DNA from: Sorex araneus | Lineage: Eukaryota; Chordata; Mammalia; Eulipotyphla; Soricidae | Length of the DNA: 64,000 bases | Direction of reading: 5' to 3' | NCBI RefSeq assembly: GCF_027595985.1 | Contig: NC_073307.1 | Span: 9,506,432 to 9,570,431, forward strand | Part shown: one piece after another, positions 23,694 through 34,849 of the stretch | Layout: every line of letters begins with the position of its first letter | Numbering within the stretch: position 1 is the stretch's first letter | Position numbers and translations under genes: made by a program | Notes under the pieces: generated by a model | Told to the model about the DNA's origin: nothing | The model's input: the letters and a program-made list of their open reading frames with translations, nothing else | Databases searched by the model: none

Positions 23694-23749
23694 GAACTGA
23701 TAAACTGGTAAAAACTGATAAACTGATGAAAACTGATAAACTGATAAAA
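23694..23749. repeat. short tandem repeat, about 18-bp unit, three copies
   Basis: Units of the type AACTGATAAACTGATGAA lie in the last NDST4 intron, about 240-290 bp upstream of the final exon in transcript sense. Confidence 0.85.
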
Positions 23750-23836
23750 CTCCCTCTCTGGAGGGAGAGGAGTTGATGAGAGGAGAAATTTTGGTGTGCG
23801 AAACTAATTAATATGCTATCAAATCTACATAAGTGA

Positions 23837-24000
23837 GGGGCTGGAGTGATAGTACAGGGAGTAGGGCATTTGTCTTGCACATGGCCGACCTGAATTTAAT
23901 TCCCGGTATCCCATATGGTCCCCCAAGCACCATCAGGAGTAACTCCTGAGTGCAAAGCCAGGAGTAATCCCTGAGCATTGCTGGCTGTGACCCCAAAAGA
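23837..24000 (+). mobile_element. tRNA-SINE, standard form
   Basis: GGGGCTGGAGTGATAGTACA head through CTGGCTGTGACCCCAAAA. Confidence 0.93.
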
Positions 24001-24023
24001 GAAGAAATCTTGATTCTTATATT

Positions 24024-24265
24024 GGACTGGAGTGATAGCACAGTGTTAGGGAGTTTGCTTTGCATGTGGCTGACCCAGGTTTGATTCCTCCATCCCTCTC
24101 AGAGAGCCCAGCAAGCTAGGGAGAATATACTGCCCGAACGGCAGAGCTTGGCAAGCTACCCATGGCATAGTCAATATGCCAAAAACAGTAACAAGTCTCA
24201 CAATGGAGACCTTACTGGTACCTGCTCGAGCAAATTGCTGAACAATGGGATGACAGTGCTATTAT
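24024..24265 (+). mobile_element. tRNA-SINE, long form, directly after a short-form copy
   Basis: Head GGACTGGAGTGATAGCACAG, then GGTTTGATTCC, CCATCCCTCTCAGAGAGCCC, ATATGCCAAAAACAGTAACA and GGGATGACAGTGCTAT. Same orientation as the preceding SINE. Confidence 0.93.
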
Positions 24266-24324
24266 GATTTATATTGTAATCAAACTCAAAATAATGAACC
24301 AATTTACAAGAATGCCTTAAAAAT

Positions 24325-24454
24325 AATCATTTTGTGGTATTTTGGTGCTTTTATTTCTGGAAAACAGAAACTTTATTTTTGGAGAACAGAATCATTTTGT
24401 GGTATTTTGGTTTTTATTTCTGGAAAACAGAAACTTTCTAATTGGATTTTTCTC
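24325..24454. repeat. local tandem duplication, 65-bp period
   Basis: The block starting AATCATTTTGTGGTATTTTG at 24325 recurs at 24390 with only small differences. Confidence 0.9.
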
Positions 24455-24884
24455 TCCAGATGTCACTTGCCTTGCATTAGAACTCAGTAAACATAGTTCT
24501 GTGTCTTTGCTAAAATAGTAGAGAGGTAAATGCTTCCCACTTAAGTACAGGTAACGGGACTCACATATTCTCCATCTGGTCAATGTTTTACCATCTCTCT
24601 TAAGCCCTTCCCAATATTTTAGCACAAATGAGTCCTTCTTCAAAAACACTCCCTTGGCAGCTTTTGTGTACACAGTGGAAAAGGACTTCAGACAACTGTA
24701 TTTTGTCTTGTACCATTCATCAGATATTTCATTATGTCTCTTTCCTTAAACCTGATTGTAAACACTGCGACTCTGGATACGATGTTTACAGAAGTACTGG
24801 AAACATTACGTTGAGTTCTTGGAAGATTAAAGTGATTTTTGAAATCCTTTTGGAATTTTTAAGTTTAGAGGTATATCTTAAGAA

Positions 24885-24995
24885 CTTTTGGAGGGATGGG
24901 TGTTTGATCATTGATGATTGTAACCCAAACATGAAAGCTTGTAACTATCTCACAGTGATTCAATAAAATTTGAAAAAAAAGTCCAAAAAAAAAAA
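24885..24995 (+). mobile_element. short L1 3' terminus
   Basis: GGAGGGATGGGTGTTTGATC, then CCCAAACATGAAAGCTTG and CACAGTGATTCAATAAAATT with a poly-A tail. About 110 bp remain. Confidence 0.88.
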
Positions 24996-25743
24996 GAACT
25001 TTCTGATGCTTCTATTTCTATAGTAACACCTAACTCACCTTCATCACCCTCTGCTTAGCTTACCTTAGGGGAGGTACTCAAATTTGACTTAGCTGATTGC
25101 TAGCTGGTTTCCCAATGCTAGTCTAGTCTACAGATGACATTTATCCTCATAAAGTCACAGTCATTAGGGCACTCCCTTGCTTTTTTGCAGTTTTATTTGT
25201 CATTGTCTCATGTATCTTACTCTACACTAATAACCACAACTAATTTACAGTTCTATATTTTTGGTTCATGACAGTTTTACCTAAATAACCTCTCTTTGAT
25301 ATTGTAATATATAATACAGAGAACTCCCCAAACTCTTAAAATTCCCTAAGTGAAAGAGCAATAATGGTATCTCTTGAGGGGACATTTTGATCTCACCTAA
25401 AAGGGGGGGGCTGTTTGCCAGGCCCAACCAGGATCCAATTTTTTTTCTAGGCTGTAATTTGTGATCCAAACACTTTAATCTTCATTACTTCCTTCACTGC
25501 TACATTATAGACAACTGATATACATATTTAATGTTTAATAATAATACTTATAAAATTTTCTTAAAGTACATATTTACTGAACAAGCTAAGAATAATTGCT
25601 TCCCAATGGCAATTTTTATTGCTGTCTACTAATCTGTCTTATATCTTCTAAATATAGACAATAGTTTATAACAAGGAAAGAGGAAAAGAAATAAGAAAAA
25701 ATATTGTCAGTGATTTTAAAATGGTACTCACAGAGTTTTACTA

Positions 25744-25899
<156 letters not shown>

Positions 25900-26030
25900 T
25901 CATACAATGCAGTAACTATAAGCTGTGTACAGAACTTTACCATAAATTGTGAACAATTGAGTCTCATCCATTGTACAAAGGAAATGCACCATTAGCATGC
26001 CTACTAATTTAATTTTTTGTTGTTACTGTT

Positions 26031-26196
26031 GATTTGGGGCCACATATGGTGGTTCTCAGAACATACTCCTGGCTTTGCACTGAGGCATCACTCCTGGCAG
26101 GACCCAGGGGACTACGTGGGGTGCTGCGGATCAAACCCGGGTCAGCCATATGCCAGTCAAGCTCCATACATGCTGTACTATCTCTCCTATCCCTGT
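26031..26196 (-). mobile_element. tRNA-SINE, diverged
   Basis: GGGGCCACATATGGTGGTTC, ACTCCTGGCAGGACCCAGG, GATCAAACCCGGGTCAGCC. Confidence 0.87.
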
Positions 26197-26252
26197 TTGA
26201 ATTTAACTCAGTTTTATAAATATGTATTGAATTTATTTGAGTTCAATAGATA

Positions 26253-26498
26253 GCACTGTAGCACTGTCATCCCATTGTTCATCAATTTGCTTGAGTGGGC
26301 ATCAGTAATGTCTCAATTGTGAGACTTGTTATTGTTTTTGGCATATCAAGTATGCCACGGGTATCTTGCCAGGATCTGCTGTGCAGGTGGGATGCTCTCT
26401 GTAGCTTGCTGGGCTCTCCAAGAGGGACAGAGGAATCGAACCCAGGTTGACCGTGTGCAAGGCAAACACCCTACCCGCTGTGCTATTGCTCCAGTCCA
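26253..26498 (-). mobile_element. tRNA-SINE, long form, with 13-bp target-site duplication
   Basis: Complete copy from the AGCACTGTAGCACTGTC tail to the GCTATTGCTCCAGTCC head. The duplication AGTTCAATAGATA at 26240-26252 and 26499-26511 is exact, so the insertion is comparatively young. Confidence 0.96.
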
Positions 26499-26551
26499 AG
26501 TTCAATAGATATTAAAGACAATTATATTTTTTACTTTTTAATTTAATTTTT

Positions 26552-26726
26552 ATTTATTTTGCTTTTTGGGTCACAATCGGTGATGCACAGAGGTTACTCC
26601 TGACTTTGCACTCAGGAATTACTCCTGGCAGTGCTTGGGAGACCATATAGGATGCTGGGAATCAAACACCAGTTGGCTGCATGCAAGGCAAATGCCCAAC
26701 CTACTATACTATCGCTCTAGCCCCAA
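26552..26726 (-). mobile_element. tRNA-SINE, standard form
   Basis: GCTTTTTGGGTCACAATCGG, GGCAGTGCTTGGGAGACC, head end CTATCGCTCTAGCCCC. A matching AATTATATTTTT flanks both sides, with a T-rich tail between. Confidence 0.9.
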
Positions 26727-26989
26727 AGAAAATTATATTTTTAGATGTTTCTACTGTAATGAAAAAAAGACACAAAGGTCCTTAGCCTAATTTTGTGCTG
26801 AAATTATTAAATTCCATATGCTACCTATTATCCATAAAAAATCAAGGACCAATTAGCAAATTGTTATTTTGATGTAATTTAATAAAGAACGTTTAGAAAA
26901 ATAATTTATTCATTAATATGAGACCTGTAAAAGCATATTGTCATTTCTGTGAAATCATTCGTTGATGTGTATAAAAGTAACAGAGTGTG

Positions 26990-27165
26990 AGATAAGGACC
27001 AGAAGAGATCGTCTAGAACAAAGGGCTCTTGCCTTGAGTGTGGCCCATGTGGGCTTTATTTCTGACACCCTGTACAGTCTTACAAGCCCCACCAGGACTG
27101 ATCCCTGAGCTCAGAACCAGGAGTAAGCCCTGAGCACTCTTAGGTGTGGCCCCCAAATAAAGCAA
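26990..27165 (+). mobile_element. tRNA-SINE, diverged
   Basis: AGGACCAGAAGAGATCGTC head, then GCCCCACCAGGACTGATCCC, CCAGGAGTAAGCCCTGAGCA, GGTGTGGCCCCCAAA. Confidence 0.85.
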
Positions 27166-27169
27166 CAAA

Positions 27170-29990
27170 ACCAAATGGACAAAGAGAATGTGAGACGAAT
27201 ATATTTCTGAAGCTGTAGACATAAATTAAACCTTCTAATTTAGCAAAACTTTGTATTTTTATAATTAGAAAATTTACACTTTCTAAGGAAGAAGCTAGAA
27301 GTGTAACAATACATTTATTTTCAGACAACACAAGACCCAAGCTGAAGAAATGGTGAGTGGAAGATTGGATAACTTCATTACTTTTGCTAAAGGCAGATTA
27401 TGTCATTGGATACACCAATGAGATTCCTATACATGGTTTAAAAATTGATGTATATTTGTGATTAAGACTGTCTGTGTTAGGTTTAATTTGACACATCTTC
27501 GAACTATATGCCACCACACCAAAGTACCAGCACCCCCTATTACAGTCCATTGTTCTCTTCACGGTGGTCCCCCCCTTTCACTGAAAACCTCCATCATCTG
27601 ATCAGAGTCCAGTGGACCATTTAGGTTTCGATACTCTCACATGAAACCCTGAAGTTATTTTGCTCCTCCCGCCACACACATTTGCAAAAGATGCGTTGTG
27701 AGGCCTAATTAACTATTTTGCTAAAACTCAGATACATAAAAACTTTTGTTTAGGACTAACAAGGTAGGAAAAATGAAAGAACGATCCAAATAAGAAGGAA
27801 AATTTAAATTTATTGCTATGGGACTTGCTGCATGCATAAAACATAGAAAAGGTTTGCATTTTTGTTGCTTGGCAGATGTTTTAGGAGGATGAAGCATAAT
27901 TGACTGGGATGTAAAGTTAATTAGTTGCAGAATATTTTGTTGCCCTGGGCCCATTCCTGTAATACCTGTGCACCTGCAATTTGCCTCTGCACATATGTGA
28001 GCTCATTTAAGAAGAGGGAATTTTTCTTCACAGTTCTCTGCCTGGCCTATTATTAGAGACTTGATCCTTGCCGACCAGGTTGTCCAAGTACATGTTATCA
28101 ATTAAAATTAAATACATCACCGGTTAAATGGATAACAGGAAGGCAGAGTCATTTCCAACCTGGACTTTTCAATCTGCTCCTTGCCTATCACAGTCCTTTC
28201 TGTAGTTTTCACTAATTTCCCAAGAGGAAAAACAATTCAGCATGCTGTGCAAAATGAGATGGAAAGTCGGCATAACCGTGCCCCTCAACAGCGTTTTCTG
28301 CCTCAGGATGCGAATATTTAACTGCATTAAGGTAAGAATACAGCTCTGGCAACAAAGCCAAGATATTTATACACACACCAAGAGCATCTTCTTTGCTCTC
28401 CGGCGTGCCTCTGTCTCCAGATGGGCTTCAGGACTGGCTCTGCACAGCAGCGGGGGTGAGACAGAGCTGACTGTGACCCAGGAAGGAGGGCCGTCGAGAA
28501 CAGAGTCATTCTTTTTCATGGGGTTGTCATAACCTTGAATCTACATGATCATACTGTCCTCCATTCATTTATTGCTTTGACAACTTTATACACCCTCCAG
28601 TCTAACAAAGGCTGTTTATTCGAAGTTTAAGCGATTCATTGTTTTATGGCTCTATTTTAGTAGGCCTGAGATTGTGAAATGAAGATGCAAAATCTTTTCT
28701 ACAATAATGGTGAGGCACCCTTCAGGTCATGGGCTGGCTGCTCTCCAAATTCTTTCATTCTACTGACTCGCCCAACTGTTATGCATTTTTGTGATACGTG
28801 AGACATATTAAAAGGCATCCATTTTGTTCTTGTTTATCATCCTTCTCGAAAAGTACGGATTTGCAGGTTAATTGAACCATAAGCTACTAAGTGTAGCGAA
28901 TAGGAAAGAGCCATTCCCTAAACTGTTGTAGAGAGGCTGGGAATCATGGCCGATATAAAATGATGGAAAATATATTACAGGAAGCTCTGTCTACTTAATC
29001 TGCAGGGGCATGCTTTGTGTTACAAAAACTTCATTAGGATTGTTTCCGTGGGAGAGGTGCAACCCAATCACATTACTGCTTTTCCTGCCCTGCCATTACC
29101 CTCTCTAATTGTCCAATTGCTGATTCTAATCTGTTGTGAACTGGGAAATTATAGAATCAGACTTGTTGGAATTTCGTCTAAAATTCAATAGACTCTACAT
29201 CAGGCTTTATCAAATATATAGCCTTTACAACTATGATTTGGAGAAGTGGGGCTTTTGTTTGGTGATTTTTTTTTTTTCTTTCCATTTTCCCTCTTGTTTA
29301 ACTGTTCCCGCACTAGGTCTCAGTATTTCCCCTTAAGTGGCCGCAACATTATTTACCCTCCTGTTGTTAACTTCTGCAGAAGGACCTTGCCCTCGTCCAT
29401 GAAGACGGGGGTCACGCATGCCTGTCCCTGTGGGTATGGCCTGGTTTTAGTGACTTGGGTAAAATCATTAGAAACTGGACCCAAGTAGCAAAAGGTCAGG
29501 ACCCAAGTAGAAAAGATCATGGCTCCCTTGGGCCCTGTGAGGACACTAAGTTCCACGGAGATGTGTCTCCTCTCACTGAGGTCAGCTTCCAGGTATTTTA
29601 GCTTAAGAGTCAAAGGTGTGAGGGAGGAAACCCTGAGCCACTCAAGTCATATCAAGACAGTCACATCGCAACTGCAGTCCCAGCTACTAGGAGCTAAAGC
29701 AAGCTGACCAGGCTAAGCCTCCAGCCCAACGCTCCAATTTTGATTAGAACTAAATGGGGCTGGTTACACACCAGGAGGTTCGGGTCTGCCAGGTAACAGT
29801 AGGTAACTGGAATGCTACACACGGTTCATCATCCTTTAATAAAGTAGAGGGTGAAACCTGAATAGATCCTGTCCCCAATTCTGACCCCACTCCTGGTAGT
29901 GCCAGGGAGCTAACAGTGGTCTTCAGTATATTGTTTCTAACTTAGGAAATGACCTGGGTGAAGAGAACATTATATTTTCATTTGTCTGTT
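27170..29990. other. repeat-poor intron DNA; possible conserved noncoding sequence
   Basis: About 2.8 kb of the 4.6-kb NDST4 intron with no SINE or L1, unusual for this window. Short open frames (28242-28532, 29353-29613) do not resemble proteins. Confidence 0.45.
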
Positions 29991-29995
29991 TGTGA

Positions 29996-30157
29996 TTTTG
30001 GGCGGGCCACACCAGGCACTGCTCACTTATTCCTCACTTTGCTTCCAGGGATCATTCCTGGTGGACTCAGGGAACTAAACGGGCTACTAGAGATTACACC
30101 TGGGACAGCTGAGTGCAAGGCAAGTGCCCCAGCCGCTGTACTATGGCTCTGACCACA
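29996..30157 (-). mobile_element. tRNA-SINE, diverged, near an NDST4 exon
   Basis: GGGCGGGCCACACCAGGCAC, GATCATTCCTGGTGGACTC, TGCAAGGCAAGTGCCCCAGC. It lies about 310 bp past the donor site of the exon at 30467. Confidence 0.85.
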
Positions 30158-30466
30158 GAACATTATCTTTTCTACCCATGATTCAATTTCTAGGCACATA
30201 AGAAGTTTTCTTAATCAAACTTATACAGGGTCAAATCTCCCAAAAGGGGAAGTTTTTGGAAATGTAAAATGCTTTATAAGATAAAGTATATGTGATATTC
30301 AAAAGGAGACATTACATGAATAATGAGGATATTCCTTTGACTGCTTTGAGTAACATAATGATGTATAAATTCATAGCTAGTATTAATGATGCTATAAACA
30401 CACCTACCAGTGATAATTTATGATGGCAACTAATGGAAATGAAATCAAGCATGAGAATAGACTCAC

Positions 30467-30576
30467 GTTAATGCTTCAGAGTAATTATAATGAGGTGTAA
30501 CTCCCAGAAACTTCTGGACTTCATCCATCACAGTAGCTGGGTCAGATCTCAGCTGCTGTCCATCAATAATTAGCAA
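30467..30576 (-). CDS. NDST4: NDST4 coding exon, third from last
   Basis: The 110-nt exon encodes 36 residues plus two bases of a Thr codon. [20 protein letters not shown] is followed by [16 protein letters not shown]. It forms a helix-turn segment of the sulfotransferase fold near the acceptor glycan. The RSDPATVMD version, rather than RTDPATVMD, favours NDST4. The acceptor is CTTTACAG and the donor AAC|GTGAGT. It is separated from the previous exon by the shortest intron in the window, about 0.85 kb. Confidence 0.94.
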
Positions 30577-31422
30577 CTGTAAAGTCAAAAATAGTCACTT
30601 CATGAAGAACAAAACTAAATGAATTAGACTAGGCTGTCTCTTATGACCTGATGTGACAGGAATAAATTAGGTCAGAGTAAATAGAAAGAAACTAGGTAAT
30701 ATTCAGAATAGATTTTGGTGTTTAATGTCCTAATGCCCTTTCAAATAAACAATTTAAGCTTGCCATGATCACCATTCCCTGTGAATTATGGAGATACAAT
30801 TCTTGACAAGTATAAATCAGAAATTATCAAAAATATGATGGTGATTTAACAGTCCTGTCAAATCAGTAGTTTTCATTTATAGTGCTATCATGCATCCTGC
30901 AAAAGTGCTCGAGCTAATCCTGGGATTCAAGACTGAGAAACAGTGGGTGTGCAGATGAATTCATCCATGCCAGAGCTTGTTGGGACCTGATTTGAAATGA
31001 AGAGGGCAGAGGACATGGATGAGGTCCTCACTCCTTGTTCTGCCCCACTTTCTGGAGCTGTCAGAGTTCTTTCCGTTGTGACAATGAGATGCTCGACCTC
31101 CTGCCGGGCAGATGACACACAATAGCTCCACTCTGCATTCCACAAAGGTGGGGCCTACCCGTGGCTGAGAATTGTTGCCTTTAAATCATGTACTAGTTCC
31201 TGTGTGAGGATTTATCATTTTGAGTTCACCTACTACCCAAATGAAGATCTTGCATTTCCACTTAACCTTTGACTACTATTATTGAGATGAGATGTTTCTT
31301 CCATAGGTGTGATCTGCTTTTATAAATCACCCTCTGTGACAATGTTTATTCAGATTTTTGGTTTATCAGTGCAACGCAATCAAGATATAAAAGAGAGAAG
31401 GAAAGTCATTTCAGGACATTAC

Positions 31423-31593
31423 CTGAGAAGTAGCAAAGTAAGTTAGCCATCTTTCGATGTGGACTGCATACCACCCAGGAACTAGGCATCTCCTCTGTAA
31501 TGTTTTCAAGTCAGATGGTGCCCAATGTTCCGTTGTAATAACTTCATAGAAATTAAACCTCAGAGCGGCTGGATCTTCGTGGGATCTTTGATG
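31423..31593 (-). CDS. NDST4: NDST4 coding exon, fourth from last
   Basis: The 171-nt, phase-0 exon encodes 57 residues starting [20 protein letters not shown] and ending [11 protein letters not shown]. The first His (706; His716 in NDST1) lines the active site. The middle segment [15 protein letters not shown] is the most paralogue-specific stretch in the window and fits NDST4 rather than NDST3, where I recall a different segment. The acceptor is GTTAAAG and the donor CAG|GTAATG. Confidence 0.95.
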
Positions 31594-32547
31594 CTTTAAC
31601 AAGAAAGTCAGTTTTAAAGTTAAGTTCACTTGTGTTTGCACATATGCATGTGCACATGTGTGCGTAACATCTATACACATGCAACTCTCCACTATTTCAC
31701 AAAAGTAAAGGGTTTTTAAAATAAAAATGTGAAAGGTGCATATCTTGGGACCTGAGCTTTGAAATACAGCTTATTCAAAGTAATTTAAAATACGAGACTT
31801 CTATAAGTAGCAAATAGTATACAGATTATTAAGTCTTCATGTCTCAAATGGTTTGGTGCCAGGCAAGAGATAGAGTATGAGGATTTTCTTCACGGGTCTG
31901 ACTAGATATGACAAGATGTCAAAAACCAGACAAATGAAACCAATGCAAGGAGATTTAGGTTGGCAAGAAGGGGCTTGAATCTTATGCTGTTCATTGGTTT
32001 CTTTTAAAGTATTCCCACAGATTCTGGGATTTCCCAAGTAACTCTGTATGGTCTGGGTGGTGAGGGGTGGAGAAAGCAGATGTCTATTCCTAATGTTTGC
32101 TTAGACGTCTGGTTCATGTTGATGTTGCCTGAGATTCTTTCTTTTGGATATTCCAAGAGCTTTTGCCTAACCATGCTAATCCTCAAATACTTCTCTACCA
32201 CTTTTCCTCTGAGTTGTTCCCAATGTGACATCATTTATCAGCAGGAGAGACCAACACAATGAGAGCCAATAATACTCTTTTACAAGCCTTCATTAAGTTT
32301 ACTACCCAAACAATGAACTACATAGGGTCCAGAGATAAGGGGATATAAAGGAGACATAATCACTATTGTCAAAGAAATCAAACTGAACCAATTGTAATGA
32401 AGTCATATATTTGACTAGAGGTGTGAGTTATTTGCTTACCAGGGATAGGCAGGCCAATTAGTGATTAGTTTGGAATAAAAGATAAAGGGATGATGTTACT
32501 TTTTTAATTTTTTTTATAAAATCTTGAAAAACACATTTTATTTTCAT

Positions 32548-32548
32548 T

Positions 32549-32633
<85 letters not shown>

Positions 32634-32653
32634 TCCTTCTTTCTTTCTTTCTT
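32548..32653. repeat. (TTTC)n microsatellite, about 25 units
   Basis: Nearly pure TTTC/GAAA run of roughly 105 bp, interrupted once by TTCTCC, at the tail end of a minus-strand L1 fragment. Confidence 0.95.
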
Positions 32654-32835
32654 TATTGAATCACGGTGAGAACAGTTACAAAGCTTTCCAGTCTAAGTCT
32701 CGGTCATACAATGATCACACACCCATTCCCTCACCAGTGCACACCCTCACCACCAAGAACCCCAATATACCCCCCATCCCACCCCTTCCCCACATATGTG
32801 GCAGATGATTTCCACTTTACTCCCTCTCTGCTTTG
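32654..32835 (-). mobile_element. 5'-truncated L1 3' end
   Basis: ATTGAATCACGGTGAGAACA, ACAATGATCACACACCCATT, CACCAGTGCACACC; the TTTC run is its expanded tail. Confidence 0.9.
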
Positions 32836-32999
32836 ATCACATTCAATATTTTGACAAAAGATTAACCATTATTATTTGGAATTTTCCCCAACATTCAGAC
32901 CTGCCGAAAAGGCATCATTAGATAACTTGTTTTCTATTGCTGATATGAAGAGCATTTTGGATTTTTGATATTTTAGTAATAAGTCTGGAGGGATTTCTG

Positions 33000-33225
33000 T
33001 CAAAAGCCACTGGGTTCCGAGATTGGTTTGTGTGCCTCTGGGATCATGGCCATTCAGGAGCCAGGGGCCGTTCATGGGTGGCAACTCCGGGTCTCCTCGG
33101 GGCGGGGAGAGGGGCCGGTTCCACCGCCCATCCCATGAGGCCCCGCATGTCACATCACTGCAGTCTCATACCTGGCTGTCCAATAGGCTCTGAAAAGGTG
33201 GCAGCCACCGTGCTGCCCAGGAGAA
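33000..33225. other. GC-rich block of unknown origin
   Basis: An island of high GC (CTCCTCGGGGCGGGGAGAGG) inside AT-rich intron. Both strands have open frames but no recognisable protein. It could be a piece of an unfamiliar repeat or a captured fragment. Confidence 0.4.
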
Positions 33226-33229
33226 AAGG

Positions 33230-34665
33230 CGAAAGGGATAATGTTTCTTAATGGATGAAAAATTTCAGTTAAGAGAATGATTCTGAAAAGCACAGAAAAA
33301 TGAACAGGAAAGCGTGTGGTAATGAGATGTGTGGGAATGGATAATTGATCTTTGCAAAATATCTGGGAGTGAACATGGAGAAAATTTACTCAGGGTAGGC
33401 ATGAAAGTACATTGGGACTTGAAACAAATGTGTAACGCAGGCCCTATGAGTAAGGTAGAAATGACAGAAAGTTAAAGGTGATGAGGAAGGGGTGGATGGT
33501 GAAGAGAGTAACTTGTAGATTGAAGAACAGAACTTTGAAAGGATGGTCATTGTATGCTCACTGGCATTCAGAACATGCATTTGCTGAATACACAGGGACA
33601 TAATAAGTTTAATGTATAGATAATAAGTTTAATAAGTATAATAAGTTTAATATGTATAGATTATGTAACATGAATAAAGAAGCATACACAGTGCTTTGTG
33701 CATATTAATATTGTAATGCTAATGTTGTTGATTTAAGCAGTGATAATATGAAATCATACTTTACCGGCCCTATATTAACTTACACCAACTTTTCCTTATA
33801 TTCCTGCTTCCAATATTAACATAAAAATATGACCAGAAGGTCACAAAGGGACATATTTTATAGGAAAAAATAGCATTCTAGCTCCTTTGTGAGACCCATT
33901 ATAAAAATGTGGTGTAGAAATTACCATGGCAGGTGACATTTGTAGGAGTTTCTGAATTACACCTGCTGAGCTTTGGATTTATGGTATTTACTGAACAGAC
34001 AGAACTGGCTAAGTAATAGGCTGCATTATTGTGAAATGTGGGGCAGTTTGGGGACCCTACGCTTAGCAATATAGCAGTAAAAAGTATTCCCAGAAAAAAA
34101 TCCCTTTCAAACATGTATGTTCAAAGAATTGACTTAAAGAAGCATACCAAGATTCTTTGATTTAAGTGGTTTAAACTATGTGGGGAGAAAGAGATTTACA
34201 TAAATCTGCTCTAAGTAGTGATCATGATTTCTGCTAGAAAAATATGCAACTTTTGTCCAAGTACTAGCACTAACATTTTTTAAATTAAGGCATAACATCT
34301 CAATGCTTTTAGTGCACATTTTTAAGAATAAGTTGATCTTGCTTTGAAACAGGAATTTTCATAAAGACACAGTTTTATATATTGGAGGAGACACTCGTGT
34401 TTCTAGTGGTGGAGGAGAAACTCACGAGTCTAATGGTTATATGCTAAATCCTGCATCTAACCTATTTGGCTCCCAACCACTTGTAATCCCAATTTACAAT
34501 GCCCTATTTTTTCCTGTTCACCATTATTGTTCTCAGCAATGTTTATTAAAGACATTTTGAAAAGACTCCCAAAGCAAAATGCTTTTTCTTACAATTTCTT
34601 TAAAATATTTCCTTTTCATATTCTATACTTGACTACTTACTTCTACCCATGCATTAAGTATACAC
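33230..34665. other. unique intron DNA
   Basis: AT-rich, no exon recognised. A small imperfect tandem (ATAAGTTTAAT units) at about 33602-33662. Confidence 0.4.
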
Positions 34666-34670
34666 ATTCA

Positions 34671-34842
34671 GGGGCCAGAGAAATAGCACAGAAATAGACA
34701 GATGCCTTGTGTGTCGTTGACCTGGGTTTGACCCACCTGGTTTGTTAAGTGTTGGTAGGTAGAGCTCTGGAAGCCTCATGTGCCACCTAGTGTGGCCGTG
34801 ACGGCCACTGAGTCCCACCAGACTGGCCCCGGGTCAAAGTCA
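34671..34842 (+). mobile_element. tRNA-headed repeat with an unusual body
   Basis: The head GGGGCCAGAGAAATAGCACA and GGGTTTGACCCACCTGG resembles the SINE, but the following 100 bp (GTTGGTAGGTAGAGCTCTGG) does not match the usual body. Confidence 0.5.
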
Positions 34843-34849
34843 TCAATTG

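Noticed and set aside
32524-32808. Phe/Leu/Ser-rich open frame
   Set aside because: It is the (TTTC)n run continuing into an L1 fragment.
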